Assembly: GCA_017465475.1 (NCBI GenBank)
Contig: JAFTWC010000062.1
Coordinates: 1-34,505 of the forward strand
Direction of reading: 5' to 3'
Length of the DNA: 34,505 bases
Source: Lachnospiraceae bacterium
GTDB taxonomy: Bacteria; Bacillota; Clostridia; Lachnospirales; Lachnospiraceae
The position numbers were made by a program, and so were the translations under genes. This document shows, in pieces, positions 1 to 8,263 of the stretch (the first letter of the stretch is position 1; each line of letters begins with the position of its first letter). Under the pieces are notes generated by a model, which made no database searches, was not told the origin of the DNA, and saw only the letters and a program-made list of their open reading frames with translations.

Positions 1-40
1 AGCAGACGCTTTTGTCATCTGCGAGTTTACGAGCAGATGA

Positions 41-64
41 ATACGACGAAGTCGTATCTATTTT
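41..64 (+). terminator. Terminator-like hairpin, gene upstream of window
   Basis: ATACGAC (41-47), loop GAA, GTCGTAT (51-57) form a 7-bp hairpin followed by CTATTTTC. A second inverted repeat, TCATCTGC/GCAGATGA, lies just before it at about 16-41. They may end a gene lying left of the window. The tail is short, so this is tentative. Confidence 0.35.
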
Positions 65-210
65 CATGAGCAAGGAGCGAAGCGGATTGCGAATGACCAA
101 GGCCGCGTAGCCGCCTATTTTCATGAGCAAGGAGCGAAGCGGATTGCGAATGACCAAGGCCGCGTAGCGCCTATTTTCATGAGCAAGGAGCGCAGCGGAT
201 TGCGAATGAT
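58..210. repeat. Three tandem REP-like mirror-symmetric repeats
   Basis: Three copies start at 58, 115 and 171 (periods 57 and 56 bp; the third lacks the 3' part). Each has a 31-nt core (65-95, 122-152, 178-208) that folds on itself: CAT/ATG pairs, a GA/GA mismatch block, GCAA/TTGC pairs, a GGA/GGA mismatch block, then GC-GAA-GC at the tip. The third copy has loop GCA, so the GNA loop form is kept. Spacers contain GGCCGCGTAG. The copies are intergenic, directly upstream of the flagellin promoter. Function is unknown; a REP-type or single-strand DNA hairpin element is an inference. Confidence 0.8.
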
Positions 211-236
211 TTTTGTAATTTTTTTCATTTTTCTAT

Positions 237-263
237 TAAGTACACCTTTCCCTTTGCCGATAT
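237..263 (+). promoter_or_regulatory. Sigma-28 (FliA/SigD) promoter of flagellin
   Basis: TAAG (237-240), exactly 15 nt, then GCCGATAT (256-263) matches the sigma-28 consensus TAAA-N15-GCCGATAA almost perfectly. Transcription would start near 270, leaving a leader of about 150 nt. That leader has two GGA motifs (about 298-301 and in the Shine-Dalgarno at 405-410), the kind of element CsrA binds on flagellin messages. CsrA control is an inference. Confidence 0.92.
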
Positions 264-418
264 AATTTACAAGTGAATGAAACACAGCCATACTGAAAGG
301 ACTCAGTTATCACCCGAACGGATTCGAGGGGCATGTATTCATCGAAAAAATACAACCTATCGCAATTTAAGACATGCTCATACAGAAGAGCAAATTCAAC
401 TATCGGGAGGTAACGACT

Positions 419-2080
419 ATGGCAATGATCGTTCAACACAACATGCAGGCAATGAATGCCAATCGTATGCTGGGTATTGTTTCTAACCAGCAGGCAAAAT
501 CTACAGAGAAACTTTCTTCGGGCTATCGCATCAACCGTGCCGCTGATGATGCAGCAGGCTTAGCAATTTCCGAAAAGATGCGTTCCCAGATTCGCGGCCT
601 CACGCAGGCTTCCACCAATGCAGAAGACGGTATTTCCATGATTCAGACCGCAGAAGGTGCATTAAACGAATCCCACAGCATTTTACAAAGAATGCGTCAG
701 CTGGCTGTACAGGCTGCCAACGGCACCGAAACAGACAACGACCGTGATAATATTCAGGATGAAATCGAGCAGTTGCAGGATGAGCTTGATCGTATCGCAG
801 AAACCACCGAGTTCAACACCATGAAACTTCTCGACGGCACTTTCGACGGTACCAATACCGCTACTACCAGTGCAGGTCCGAAGTATGGTGACTATAACGG
901 TACTTTAGGTGCTTTCATTACATCCGATGTGGTTGGTGTACAAATTCAGACCAATACCAGTGCTACCGTAGGTGGCGAATCTGCTATTTGGGACAGCACC
1001 GGTAAGATTTTAACTATTAGTCTTGCTGATAACAAGACCTATACCCAGGCTGACATTGACGGTTTGATTAAAAATGCAAAGCAGGAAGACTTTTCTGCTC
1101 AGAATACTCCGGCAAATGTGACCATGAAACTGGCCACCGGCGTTTATACCGCTACTGCAAACTCTGCAGCAACCTCTGCAGGTACTGTAGCCGGTGCAAA
1201 AGCAAGCGGTTCCAGCACCATTACCGGAAGCAGCTTTGTAGGTGCCAATACCATTGATATTACTTCCAATAAATACGGTGCTGACTACAACATCGACATT
1301 AAATTCCTGTTCGATGCCGATGCAGGAGAAGAAGAAGTAGAGCTTTCCACTTCCCCTGTTTACAACATGGGGGCTACCAGCATTGCAGGATCCGGTACCT
1401 CTGCACCGGGTGTTATGACCACAAATGCCGGCTATGAAGTACACTTACAGTCCGGTAAAGAATACACCGCTGAAGATATCGAAGATTTATTGGCAACCAT
1501 CGGTCTTAATGTAGACGTAGAATTAAGCGGAACCGCTGCTCCGGGTACCGATGAGCCTAACACCCTCTTTGTTACGGATTCCAATGTCACCACCACAGTA
1601 GAGCTTGATGGAGGTACCGGTCTCGGTGATGACGATGCCTTCCTGACCCAGAACAATTATGACAGTATTGCTTCCGCAGGAGGCATGACCTTACAAGTAG
1701 GTGCAAACGAAGGACAGACCATGACCTTTAACATCGGCGACATGAGTGCCGCAGCACTGGGTGTCAGCGGTAACAATGTCCGTGTAGATGAACAGGATCG
1801 TGCATCTGCTGCTATCACCGTAATCGACGCCGCTATCGAAAAAGTTTCCAAGCAGCGTTCCACTCTCGGTGCAGTACAGAATCGTTTGGAGCACACCATT
1901 GCAAACCTGGATACTTCCGCAGAGAACTTACAACAGGCAGAATCCAGAATCCGCGATGTGGACATGGCAGCAGAGATGGTGGAATACAGCAAGTACAACA
2001 TTCTCTCTCAGGCTTCCCAGTCCATGCTGGCGCAGGCAAATCAGTCCACACAGGGTGTTCTTTCCCTCTTACAGGGCTAA
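419..2080 (+). CDS. Flagellin, long variable domain
   Basis: Main filament subunit, exported through the flagellar type III apparatus. The start at 419 is chosen because GGGAGG sits 9 nt upstream and the protein then begins [16 protein letters not shown], the classic flagellin N-terminus; an in-frame ATG at 374 is rejected. The product is 553 aa. D0/D1 N-terminal helices span about 1-140 ([23 protein letters not shown], cited here only in part, residues near 35-57). The C-terminal D1/D0 helices span about 480-553, ending SLLQG. Residues about 145-475 are a Thr/Ser/Gly/Ala-rich variable region that makes it larger than common 270-400 aa flagellins. It is alone, with a sigma-28 promoter and its own terminator. 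The segment [11 protein letters not shown] corresponds to the D1 helix seen by TLR5 in other flagellins. Confidence 0.97.
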   Translation: MAMIVQHNMQAMNANRMLGIVSNQQAKSTEKLSSGYRINRAADDAAGLAISEKMRSQIRGLTQASTNAEDGISMIQTAEGALNESHSILQRMRQLAVQAANGTETDNDRDNIQDEIEQLQDELDRIAETTEFNTMKLLDGTFDGTNTATTSAGPKYGDYNGTLGAFITSDVVGVQIQTNTSATVGGESAIWDSTGKILTISLADNKTYTQADIDGLIKNAKQEDFSAQNTPANVTMKLATGVYTATANSAATSAGTVAGAKASGSSTITGSSFVGANTIDITSNKYGADYNIDIKFLFDADAGEEEVELSTSPVYNMGATSIAGSGTSAPGVMTTNAGYEVHLQSGKEYTAEDIEDLLATIGLNVDVELSGTAAPGTDEPNTLFVTDSNVTTTVELDGGTGLGDDDAFLTQNNYDSIASAGGMTLQVGANEGQTMTFNIGDMSAAALGVSGNNVRVDEQDRASAAITVIDAAIEKVSKQRSTLGAVQNRLEHTIANLDTSAENLQQAESRIRDVDMAAEMVEYSKYNILSQASQSMLAQANQSTQGVLSLLQG

Positions 2081-2122
2081 TCAATCAAAATGCATACATA
2101 GGAAATTTCTTGTCCATCCTGG

Positions 2123-2165
2123 GATGCCGTTCGCGCGACTGCGTGAGCGGCATCTTCTATTTCTT
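2123..2165 (+). terminator. Rho-independent terminator of flagellin
   Basis: GATGCCGTTC (2123-2132) pairs with GAGCGGCATC (2145-2154) with one G-U pair, followed by TTCTATTTCTTC. It is 43 bp after the flagellin stop. Confidence 0.8.
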
Positions 2166-2333
2166 CAATATATCCCTACTATTTCGCATCATTTTTTACA
2201 GTTCCGCTCTACTATTCAAAAAATTTGTACTTTTTATTGATATTTTTCTTTTTTTGTAGAATTCTATATCATCTTGTGTTAAAATAATAGGCAAGGGATT
2301 TACAACTTTATTTCATTTCTTAGGAGGCTACTT

Positions 2334-4424
2334 ATGGAGTATAATGAAGAATACTTTAAGGCACGGGCCAATAAAGGAGCATGCACTCTTTGGCTTATTA
2401 TGAATCTTGTCTTTACAGCTCTCTACATATTAGAGTTGATAAAGGGTGGCAGAACCCCCCTGTATTTGGCAGTCTTTTTATGCATCTGCTGGATTCCGTT
2501 TTTTATCGGTCTTTTGGTAATGAAGCTGAAAGGCGCCAGCACCTGGGTCTATCGCGAGATTATTGCAGTAGGTTACGGCGTATTTTATTTCTTTGTTCTT
2601 ATGACCACAAACACCAATGTAACTTACGGCTATATTTTCCCGATTGCCAGCATGTTAATCTTATATAAAAACCGTGCTTTGCTCGTTCGATGCGGTATTG
2701 CAAATGTTCTGGTTATTCTGTCTTATTTATTAAAGATACATTTGACCACCGGATTTGATGCACACTCCGTTACGGACGCGGAAATCCAGATTGGCGTAAT
2801 TATATTCTGTTATCTTGCCTATGTCCTTGCCATCAACCATATCAGCAAATCCGACGGTGCCTTGCTGAATTCGGTACAGGCAAATTTGGACCGGGTCATT
2901 CTTACAATCCAACAAGTAAAAAGTGCCAGCCACTCCATCGTGGACGGAGTTACTGTTGTAAACGAGCTTTCCGATGAAAATAAAGAAAGTGCTGATATCG
3001 TTGTAAACAATATGGAACAGTTAACCATGAACAACGGAATTCTGCACGATCGGGCCGACTCTTCATTAGATATGACCCGCCAGATTAACCTCCAGGTAGA
3101 AAATGTAGTTGCTATGGTACAGGATATGGTTCGTTTAGTAGATGAATCGGTAAATGATTCCCGTACCAGTTCCGCACAATTAGCCGATGTAGTAGCTTCT
3201 ACCAACGAAATGGCACAACTCTCCAAGGAAGTTGATACTATCTTAAAAGAATTCCGCACCGAATTTAATATGGTAAAAGCCGAAACCGGCACCATTGAAA
3301 AAATATCCGGTCAAACCAACCTTCTGGCCTTAAATGCCTCTATCGAGGCCGCAAGAGCCGGTGAATCCGGCAAAGGCTTTGCGGTGGTTGCGGATGAAAT
3401 CCGGGATTTAAGTACCGGAACAAAAAACTCTTCCACCAGCATTATGAGTGCTCTTGCTAATTTAGAAGTAACTGCGGACCGTATGACCGATTCTATTACC
3501 AGAACCTTAGAGTTGATTCAAACCACACTTGAAAAAATTGCTCAGGTGGACACCAGCGTGGCAAGAATCGCAACAGATGCCGCAAAACTGGGAAGCAATG
3601 TTCAGGTCATTGATTCGGCCATGCAGGAAGTAGAAAGTTCCAACCGTAACATGGTAGACAACATGAACCAGATTTGCGATGTTATGGATTCCATGACAGC
3701 AAGTATTACCCAAGCTGACGAAAGTACCCGTGTTATGCGCAGCAAATATGCCGAAACTACCGCAAACGTTACCACAATCAGTTCCATCGTAGGACAATTA
3801 ATCGAAGAATTGGGCGACGGTGGCTTTATGGGTACGGACGATGTCAAGCCGGGGATGTATCTCACCTTAGAGGAAGTACAGGGAAATGAAACAAAAGAAT
3901 ACAGCGAACAAGTAGTAAAGGTAAATGAGAATCGTATTACCGTGAAGCATCTTCGTGGTACCCTCAATGTTTCAAAATCTTCCGCTTATCACGTAACCAT
4001 CGTGGTTGACAACGGTATTTATCAGTGGAAGAACATTAAGGTAACACAAGAAAAAGACGGTACTCACACCTTAACCGTTTCCGGCAATCCAAAGGTATTT
4101 AACCGTAGAAAATATCGTCGCATGCCACTTTCTAACTCATGTTCTCTTTACCTGGACGGTATGGATCACCCAATCATCGGCAGAATGATAAACATCAGCG
4201 GTGGCGGCTTTGCTTTCTCCTCTACGTCCAAAGAGTTACAAAACGCAAAGGAAAAGCAACTAAGACTAATCATAGATGATTTTGATGTGTTACAGGAAAA
4301 GGCAGTAGAAGGCTCCATCATTCGGGTTACCGACAATAACGGTACTTATATTGTAGGCTGCCGTATGTTAGCCGACAACAAACTCATAAATGATTATGTG
4401 GAACGTAATCACCGAGCATCCTAG
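2334..4424 (+). CDS. Chemoreceptor (MCP) with C-terminal YcgR/PilZ module
   Basis: Membrane chemotaxis receptor, 696 aa, that should feed CheA/CheW and also bind cyclic di-GMP. About six hydrophobic segments fill residues 15-175, with no large extracellular ligand domain. A coiled-coil signalling domain spans about 190-500; its hairpin tip is recognisable ([20 protein letters not shown], about 323-342). Residues about 505-585 ([12 protein letters not shown] onward) resemble the YcgR-N/PilZN fold. A PilZ domain follows with an RRKYRR box (591-596; RxxxR) and NISGGG (620-625; [D/N]xSxxG), the residues that hold c-di-GMP. AGGAGG at 2322-2327 sets the start. No sigma-28 promoter is visible. Receptors usually end after the signalling helices, so the fused c-di-GMP module is the unusual part. 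Confidence 0.93.
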   Translation: MEYNEEYFKARANKGACTLWLIMNLVFTALYILELIKGGRTPLYLAVFLCICWIPFFIGLLVMKLKGASTWVYREIIAVGYGVFYFFVLMTTNTNVTYGYIFPIASMLILYKNRALLVRCGIANVLVILSYLLKIHLTTGFDAHSVTDAEIQIGVIIFCYLAYVLAINHISKSDGALLNSVQANLDRVILTIQQVKSASHSIVDGVTVVNELSDENKESADIVVNNMEQLTMNNGILHDRADSSLDMTRQINLQVENVVAMVQDMVRLVDESVNDSRTSSAQLADVVASTNEMAQLSKEVDTILKEFRTEFNMVKAETGTIEKISGQTNLLALNASIEAARAGESGKGFAVVADEIRDLSTGTKNSSTSIMSALANLEVTADRMTDSITRTLELIQTTLEKIAQVDTSVARIATDAAKLGSNVQVIDSAMQEVESSNRNMVDNMNQICDVMDSMTASITQADESTRVMRSKYAETTANVTTISSIVGQLIEELGDGGFMGTDDVKPGMYLTLEEVQGNETKEYSEQVVKVNENRITVKHLRGTLNVSKSSAYHVTIVVDNGIYQWKNIKVTQEKDGTHTLTVSGNPKVFNRRKYRRMPLSNSCSLYLDGMDHPIIGRMINISGGGFAFSSTSKELQNAKEKQLRLIIDDFDVLQEKAVEGSIIRVTDNNGTYIVGCRMLADNKLINDYVERNHRAS

Positions 4425-4465
4425 TATAACACAAATTCATTTTCATTACATATTTCTCCTAATAC

Positions 4466-4500
4466 AAAAAGCCGTAGGGAAACATCCCTACGGCTTTCTT
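4466..4500. terminator. Bidirectional terminator between convergent genes
   Basis: AAGCCGTAGGGA (4469-4480), loop AACA, TCCCTACGGCTT (4485-4496) is a perfect 12-bp stem. T-rich tails lie on both strands, serving the chemoreceptor (+) and the purine permease (-). Confidence 0.92.
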
Positions 4501-4516
4501 ATATTATCTCATTATT

Positions 4517-5950
4517 TTACATATAAACCAACGCAAACTTCAATACAAACAGCAATGCAATGATAGTAACAACAATGTCTTTCTTCTTATACTTACCGGT
4601 AAACAACGCAATCAACACATAGGATATTGCGCCGATACCGATACCATTGGAAATGGAATAAGTAAGCGGCATCATAACCAGCGTTAAGAAAGCCGGAACC
4701 GCAGACAACATGTCCTCCATATCAACCTTTGCGAAATTCTTAAGCATCAATACACCGACAAAAATTAACGCCGGAGCAGTTGCGCATCCCGGAACGATAC
4801 TTGCCACCGGACTTAAGAATAAGCAAACCGCAAAACAGATAGAAACAACAACACTGGTAAGACCGGTTCTTCCGCCTTCCGCAACACCGGATGCAGACTC
4901 AACGAAGGTGGTAACCGTACTGGTACCGAATACAGCACCTGCTACAGTACCGACAGAGTCAGCCGTCATTGCCTTATTCACATTAATCGGGTCACCGTTT
5001 TCGTCAAGCATATCTGCCTGTGCACTTGCACCGTAAAGCGTACCTACGGTATCAAACATATCTACAAGACAGAAGGTAATAATAAGCATAATTGCATTGA
5101 ATAAGCTACCCACATGAGCACCGGTAAATGCCTTGGACCAAGCTTCGCCGTCCAAAAGACCGGTAATACCTACTGCACCGAAATCTTTGAACGCCTGTCC
5201 TACTCCGGAAATATCAAAGCTCGGAACCTGTAAGGTAAATACATAGTAAAGCACCGTGGAAGCCGCAATACCGATAATGATATTTCCCTTTACCTTTAAC
5301 TTATTTAGAATTGCAATAATGATGAAGCCGATAAACGCAACAAGTGCCGGAGCAACCTGTGTCACCCAGTCGCCGTCTTTAATATTAACAAACTGCACTA
5401 AAGTATACTGGTTTGCCTGAATCAATCCTGCATTCTGCATACCCAGGAATGCGATAAACAAACCGATACCTGCCGGAATTGCTTTCTTTAAACAATCCGG
5501 CATTGCTTTTGCAATGTACTCTCTTAACCCCGTTATACTTAAAAGAAGGAACACAAGACCGGACAAGAAAATCACAACCACACCGGAATGATATCCTGTC
5601 ATGACATCCTCACCCGCAAAAAATGCTCCGGACACGAAACAGGTACAGAAAAACGCATTCAGACCCATGCCGCATGCCAACGCAAACGGCAGCTTCGCAT
5701 AAAGACCCATAAGCAAGGTTCCGACGATGGCACCTAAAATGGATGCAATATAAACCGCATTCCAAATCTGTCCCAACTTTGATCCATCAGCACCGAGAGC
5801 TGCAAGCCAACCGTTTGCACCTTCCGCCGCTACCTGATTCGGATTCACAAATACAATGTACGCCATGGCAAAGAATGTGGTCAAACCAGCCATAAGTTCG
5901 GTGCGTACCGTGGTATTGTTTTCCTTCAGTTTGAAAAACTTCTCCAACAT
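4517..5950 (-). CDS. AzgA/PbuG-type purine permease (NCS2)
   Basis: Proton-coupled importer of hypoxanthine/guanine, or adenine, in the inner membrane. The 477-aa product has 12 or more hydrophobic segments and AzgA-subfamily signatures: TTFFAMAYIVFVNP near the N-terminus, PFALACGMGLNAFF in TM3, VDMFDTVGTLYG in the middle and TSTVTTFVESASGVAEGGRTG in the second half (only the core quoted). Length matches the family (430-490 aa). The start is supported by AAAGG and AGGTAGG about 8-15 nt upstream. It is monocistronic with a strong promoter at 6020-6048. The leader of about 65 nt is too short for a purine riboswitch and none is visible. Substrate preference among purines cannot be read from sequence. 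Confidence 0.93.
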   Translation of the reverse strand: MLEKFFKLKENNTTVRTELMAGLTTFFAMAYIVFVNPNQVAAEGANGWLAALGADGSKLGQIWNAVYIASILGAIVGTLLMGLYAKLPFALACGMGLNAFFCTCFVSGAFFAGEDVMTGYHSGVVVIFLSGLVFLLLSITGLREYIAKAMPDCLKKAIPAGIGLFIAFLGMQNAGLIQANQYTLVQFVNIKDGDWVTQVAPALVAFIGFIIIAILNKLKVKGNIIIGIAASTVLYYVFTLQVPSFDISGVGQAFKDFGAVGITGLLDGEAWSKAFTGAHVGSLFNAIMLIITFCLVDMFDTVGTLYGASAQADMLDENGDPINVNKAMTADSVGTVAGAVFGTSTVTTFVESASGVAEGGRTGLTSVVVSICFAVCLFLSPVASIVPGCATAPALIFVGVLMLKNFAKVDMEDMLSAVPAFLTLVMMPLTYSISNGIGIGAISYVLIALFTGKYKKKDIVVTIIALLFVLKFALVYM

Positions 5951-5978
5951 CGTTAACTACCTACCTTTCCTTTTTGTA

Positions 5979-5999
5979 AAAAGAACCCCTCGTTCTTTT
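5979..5999 (-). promoter_or_regulatory. Hairpin in purine permease leader
   Basis: AAAAGAAC (5979-5986) and GTTCTTTT (5992-5999) form an 8-bp stem with a 5-nt loop. On the minus strand a short T-run follows, then the ribosome-binding site. It could act as a weak attenuator or RNA stabiliser. No aptamer is evident upstream of it. Confidence 0.35.
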
Positions 6000-6019
6000 C
6001 CTTAATTTGCTACAGTTTC

Positions 6020-6048
6020 ATTATACCTGTTCCATTGTTTAATTGCAA
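6020..6048 (-). promoter_or_regulatory. Sigma-A promoter of purine permease
   Basis: On the minus strand TTGCAA (6043-6048), 17-nt spacer, TATAAT (6020-6025). Predicted start near 6013. Confidence 0.82.
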
Positions 6049-6077
6049 GATAAGGCATTGCTGTTTTTTCAAAATTT

Positions 6078-6122
6078 TCAAAAAAACTCCGTAGCATTCT
6101 TCACTGAACACTACGGAGTTTA
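6078..6122 (-). terminator. Terminator of LRR lipoprotein gene
   Basis: AAACTCCGTAG (6084-6094) pairs with CTACGGAGTTT (6111-6121). The minus-strand transcript runs into a T-run at 6086-6079, right after the stop codon at 6129. Confidence 0.9.
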
Positions 6123-6128
6123 TTACAA

Positions 6129-7247
6129 TTACTTAATTACATAATCCATACCTTTTTCCTTTGCAAAGGATTCCGCATAAGAACCTTTCCCGCAAACAAT
6201 GGTCATACCGGTATATTCAATCATCCCCTCCGGAATTTGAATAATACAATCCGGAATTGTGAGTTCCTGAATTCCCGTATAACCGCCAAAGGCAAATTCA
6301 CCGATTCCGATTACCGTTCTTCCGCAAAGAGTTTCAGGAATAGAAAACGTATCTAAGTACACATACTCTGTCCATCCCTCAAAGATAATCGTATCATCAT
6401 CCACAACGGTATATGCATACTGCGGAATTCCCTCCGCCAACTTCCCGTTTTTGTTGTAGCAACCGCTGAATGCAGCAGCTCCGATACTCAAAATCGTCTC
6501 TGGCATAGTTATTCGTTCCAATCGGCAATAGTTAAATACGCCCATTCCAATCTTTGTTAGGCCCTTCGGTAAATCAATTGCCACCAAATTCCCACACTCT
6601 GCAAAAGCATACTCTGCAATCGCCTTTACACCTTCCGGCACAATAACTTCACTCAACGTCTGTATCCCCATAAAAGAATAAGACCCGATTTCAACCACCG
6701 GCTTTCCTTCGATTTTCTCCGGCACAACAACCACACTATCCTTACCCTTATAACCGGTAATTACCATTCCGCCCTTTTCTTCATCAAAGGTATACAGAAA
6801 ATCTTCTGCCGGAGACGCCTTATAGTCCAGCTTCGGTGCCTCAGTCGGTTCCGGGGCCGCGGTTGGTTCCGGAGTAGCTGTCGGCTTTGGCTCCTTGGTC
6901 GGTTCCGGTGTAGCTGTCGGCTCCGGGGCTTTCGTCGGCTCCGGGGCTTTCGTCGGTTCCGGTGTTGCAGTCGGTTCCGGGGCTACGGTCGGTTCCGGGG
7001 CTACGGTCGGCTCCGGGGTGGCTGTTGGTTCCGGCGCTGCGGTCGGTTCCGGAGTGACGGTCGGTTCCGGCGTAGCTGTCGGTTCCGGCGCCGTGGTTAG
7101 TTCTGCCTCCGCGGTCGGTTCCGGATTTTCCGTTACTATAGGTTGTTTTGTCGGTACATCCGGTTCTGTGTTTGCATCACTTTGGCAACCTGCCAAGCCT
7201 GCTGCAAGCATCAAAACGGAACATACTATTAAAACTCTTTTTTTCAT
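6129..7247 (-). CDS. Lipoprotein with PT-rich linker and BspA-like LRR domain
   Basis: Surface-anchored protein of 372 aa. The start at 7247 (MKKRVLIV) is chosen over an upstream in-frame start because AAAGGAGAG lies just before it and it opens a lipoprotein signal peptide, lipobox LAGC with Cys about 20. Residues about 35-135 are a Pro/Glu/Thr linker built of PEPTAT-like hexads (18-bp DNA repeats). Residues about 145-372 carry LRR_5/BspA-type repeats, with recurring patterns such as IGSYSFMGI, IAEYAFAECG and IGAAAFSGC. Such repeats usually mediate binding to host or matrix proteins; the ligand here is unknown. It has an extended -10 promoter at 7303-7311 and its own terminator. Confidence 0.87.
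   Translation of the reverse strand: MKKRVLIVCSVLMLAAGLAGCQSDANTEPDVPTKQPIVTENPEPTAEAELTTAPEPTATPEPTVTPEPTAAPEPTATPEPTVAPEPTVAPEPTATPEPTKAPEPTKAPEPTATPEPTKEPKPTATPEPTAAPEPTEAPKLDYKASPAEDFLYTFDEEKGGMVITGYKGKDSVVVVPEKIEGKPVVEIGSYSFMGIQTLSEVIVPEGVKAIAEYAFAECGNLVAIDLPKGLTKIGMGVFNYCRLERITMPETILSIGAAAFSGCYNKNGKLAEGIPQYAYTVVDDDTIIFEGWTEYVYLDTFSIPETLCGRTVIGIGEFAFGGYTGIQELTIPDCIIQIPEGMIEYTGMTIVCGKGSYAESFAKEKGMDYVIK
6838..7098 (-). repeat. 18-bp repeats encoding PEPTxx linker
   Basis: About 14 imperfect copies of an 18-bp unit (GGTTCCGG plus variable bases, on the + strand) encode the hexads PEPTAT, PEPTVA, PEPTKA. Such tracts are prone to copy-number change. The antisense frame reads as an open VGSGxx frame only because of this periodicity. 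Confidence 0.85.
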
Positions 7248-7302
7248 ATAACTCTCCTTTCTCATCTTTCGCCATAAGAATTCGGTAACATATCTTTGCT
7301 CC

Positions 7303-7311
7303 ATTGTAGCA
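7303..7311 (-). promoter_or_regulatory. Extended -10 promoter of LRR lipoprotein
   Basis: The minus strand reads TGCTACAAT (TGn plus TACAAT), about 56 nt before the start at 7247. No convincing -35 is seen. Confidence 0.5.
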
Positions 7312-7375
7312 AAAAAACGGTCCGATGTCTTACACTCGGAGAATAATTCAGAGAGTGAAACATATAAAGCAGAGC

Positions 7376-7413
7376 CTCGCGTTCCTTCTGAACGCTCGGT
7401 CGCTTCGCTCCTT
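7376..7413 (-). repeat. Intergenic element sharing core with 58-210 repeats
   Basis: Minus-strand AAGGAGCGAAGCG (7413-7401) is identical to 13 nt of the core in the repeats at 58-210, including the GC-GAA-GC tip. A separate hairpin GCGTTC/GAACGC (7379-7395) abuts it. It lies between the rpsR terminator and the lipoprotein promoter. It may be a relative or remnant of the same repeat family. Confidence 0.5.
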
Positions 7414-7423
7414 AAGAGAACAG

Positions 7424-7467
7424 AAAAACCCATGTACCTGCAAGCAAGCTTGCAATACATGGGTTTT
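7424..7467 (-). terminator. Terminator of rpsF-ssb-rpsR operon
   Basis: AAAACCCATGTA (7425-7436) pairs with TACATGGGTTTT (7456-7467). The intervening sequence contains a further TGCAAGC/GCTTGCA pair, giving a long stem, and the minus strand continues with T's. It is 29 bp after the rpsR stop. Confidence 0.9.
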
Positions 7468-7495
7468 GATTCTCTTACTTCGCTTTGTACGAAGA

Positions 7496-7756
7496 TTAGT
7501 CAAGAGTGTACGGCATGAGTGCAACGTGACGAGCGCGCTTTACAGCTACGGTCAATGCTCTCTGATGCTTTGCACAGTTTCCGGTAATTCTTCTCGGAAG
7601 AATCTTACCTCTCTCGGAAACGTATCTCTTTAACTTATTTACATCCTTATAATCGATGCCTGCGTTAGTCTTATCTGCGCAGAAAGCACAAACCTTCTTT
7701 CTTCTGCGAACTACGCGTCTCTTGGCACCAAGATCTGCCTTATCCGGTCTTTCCAT
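7496..7756 (-). CDS. rpsR: 30S ribosomal protein S18
   Basis: Small-subunit protein that pairs with S6 on the platform of the 30S subunit. The 86-aa product matches family length. It shows the S18 core ([32 protein letters not shown]) and a basic N-terminus. Cys23, Cys26 and Cys61 mark a cysteine-bearing form that may hold zinc. AAGGAGGT lies 7 nt before the ATG. It is the last gene of the conserved rpsF-ssb-rpsR operon, 57 bp after ssb, and is followed by a strong terminator. Confidence 0.97.
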   Translation of the reverse strand: MERPDKADLGAKRRVVRRRKKVCAFCADKTNAGIDYKDVNKLKRYVSERGKILPRRITGNCAKHQRALTVAVKRARHVALMPYTLD

Positions 7757-7813
7757 TTGGTTCTACCTCCTTATTCAAATCGTGCGGCCATGCCGCTTCT
7801 TATAGTTTACTTC

Positions 7814-8248
7814 CTAGTTAAACGGAAGCTCTTCGTCGATACCGTCAGGGATATTCATGAATCCGTCACCTGCTGCAGACGGCTCCGGTCTTGCGCTCGG
7901 ACGATATTCCGAACCTTCTCCTGCCGCATTTCTGCTTTCGGCAAACTCTAATTCATCTACCATAATACGTGTACTGTATACCTTCTGGCCTTCTTTGTTT
8001 GTATAGTTGTCGTTCTGGATACGTCCCACAACAACCATCTTCGTTCCCTTCTTCAGGTAACGTTCTACAAACTCTGCCTGCTTTCCGAAAGCAGTGCAGT
8101 TAAAGAAATCCGCATCCGGTTCACCGTCACGCTTAAAACGTCTGTCAACAGCGATACTGAATGTACCTACTGCCGTAGAGCTTGCGCCCTGCGAATATCT
8201 GATTTCCGGGTCTCTGGTTAATCTACCGATTAAAATGACTTTGTTCAT
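7814..8248 (-). CDS. ssb: Single-stranded DNA-binding protein
   Basis: Coats single-stranded DNA in replication and repair and recruits partners through its tail. The 144-aa protein opens MNKVILIGRLTRDPEIRYS, the OB-fold start shared by SSBs. FFNCTAFGKQAEFVERYLKKG and VVVGRI lie in the core. A flexible linker of about 35 residues ends in the acidic tip DEELPFN, a variant of the usual DDDIPF with one extra residue. It sits between rpsF and rpsR, 15 bp after rpsF, in the standard bacterial order. Confidence 0.97.
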   Translation of the reverse strand: MNKVILIGRLTRDPEIRYSQGASSTAVGTFSIAVDRRFKRDGEPDADFFNCTAFGKQAEFVERYLKKGTKMVVVGRIQNDNYTNKEGQKVYSTRIMVDELEFAESRNAAGEGSEYRPSARPEPSAAGDGFMNIPDGIDEELPFN

Positions 8249-8263
8249 TAAGGAATTCCTCCT

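Noticed and set aside
58-210. CRISPR array
   Set aside because: Only three copies, units are near-identical over their whole 56-57 bp, so there are no unique spacers; no cas genes.
277-486. Open frame in the flagellin leader (69 codons)
   Set aside because: No ribosome-binding site, overlaps the flagellin start out of frame, and composition is unlike a protein.
1010-2001. Minus-strand open frames inside the flagellin gene
   Set aside because: Shadows of a strong coding frame; no ribosome-binding sites, odd Cys/Ser-rich composition.
5951-6050. Purine riboswitch upstream of the purine permease
   Set aside because: The leader from the sigma-A promoter is about 65 nt, too short for aptamer plus platform, and no conserved core is seen.
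6895-7251. VGSGxx repeat protein on the + strand
   Set aside because: It is the antisense of the PEPTxx linker; the 18-bp period keeps the opposite frame open.
7248-7460. N-terminal extension of the LRR lipoprotein to 7460
   Set aside because: It crosses the rpsR terminator, a repeat element and the promoter region; the lipoprotein signal starts at 7247.
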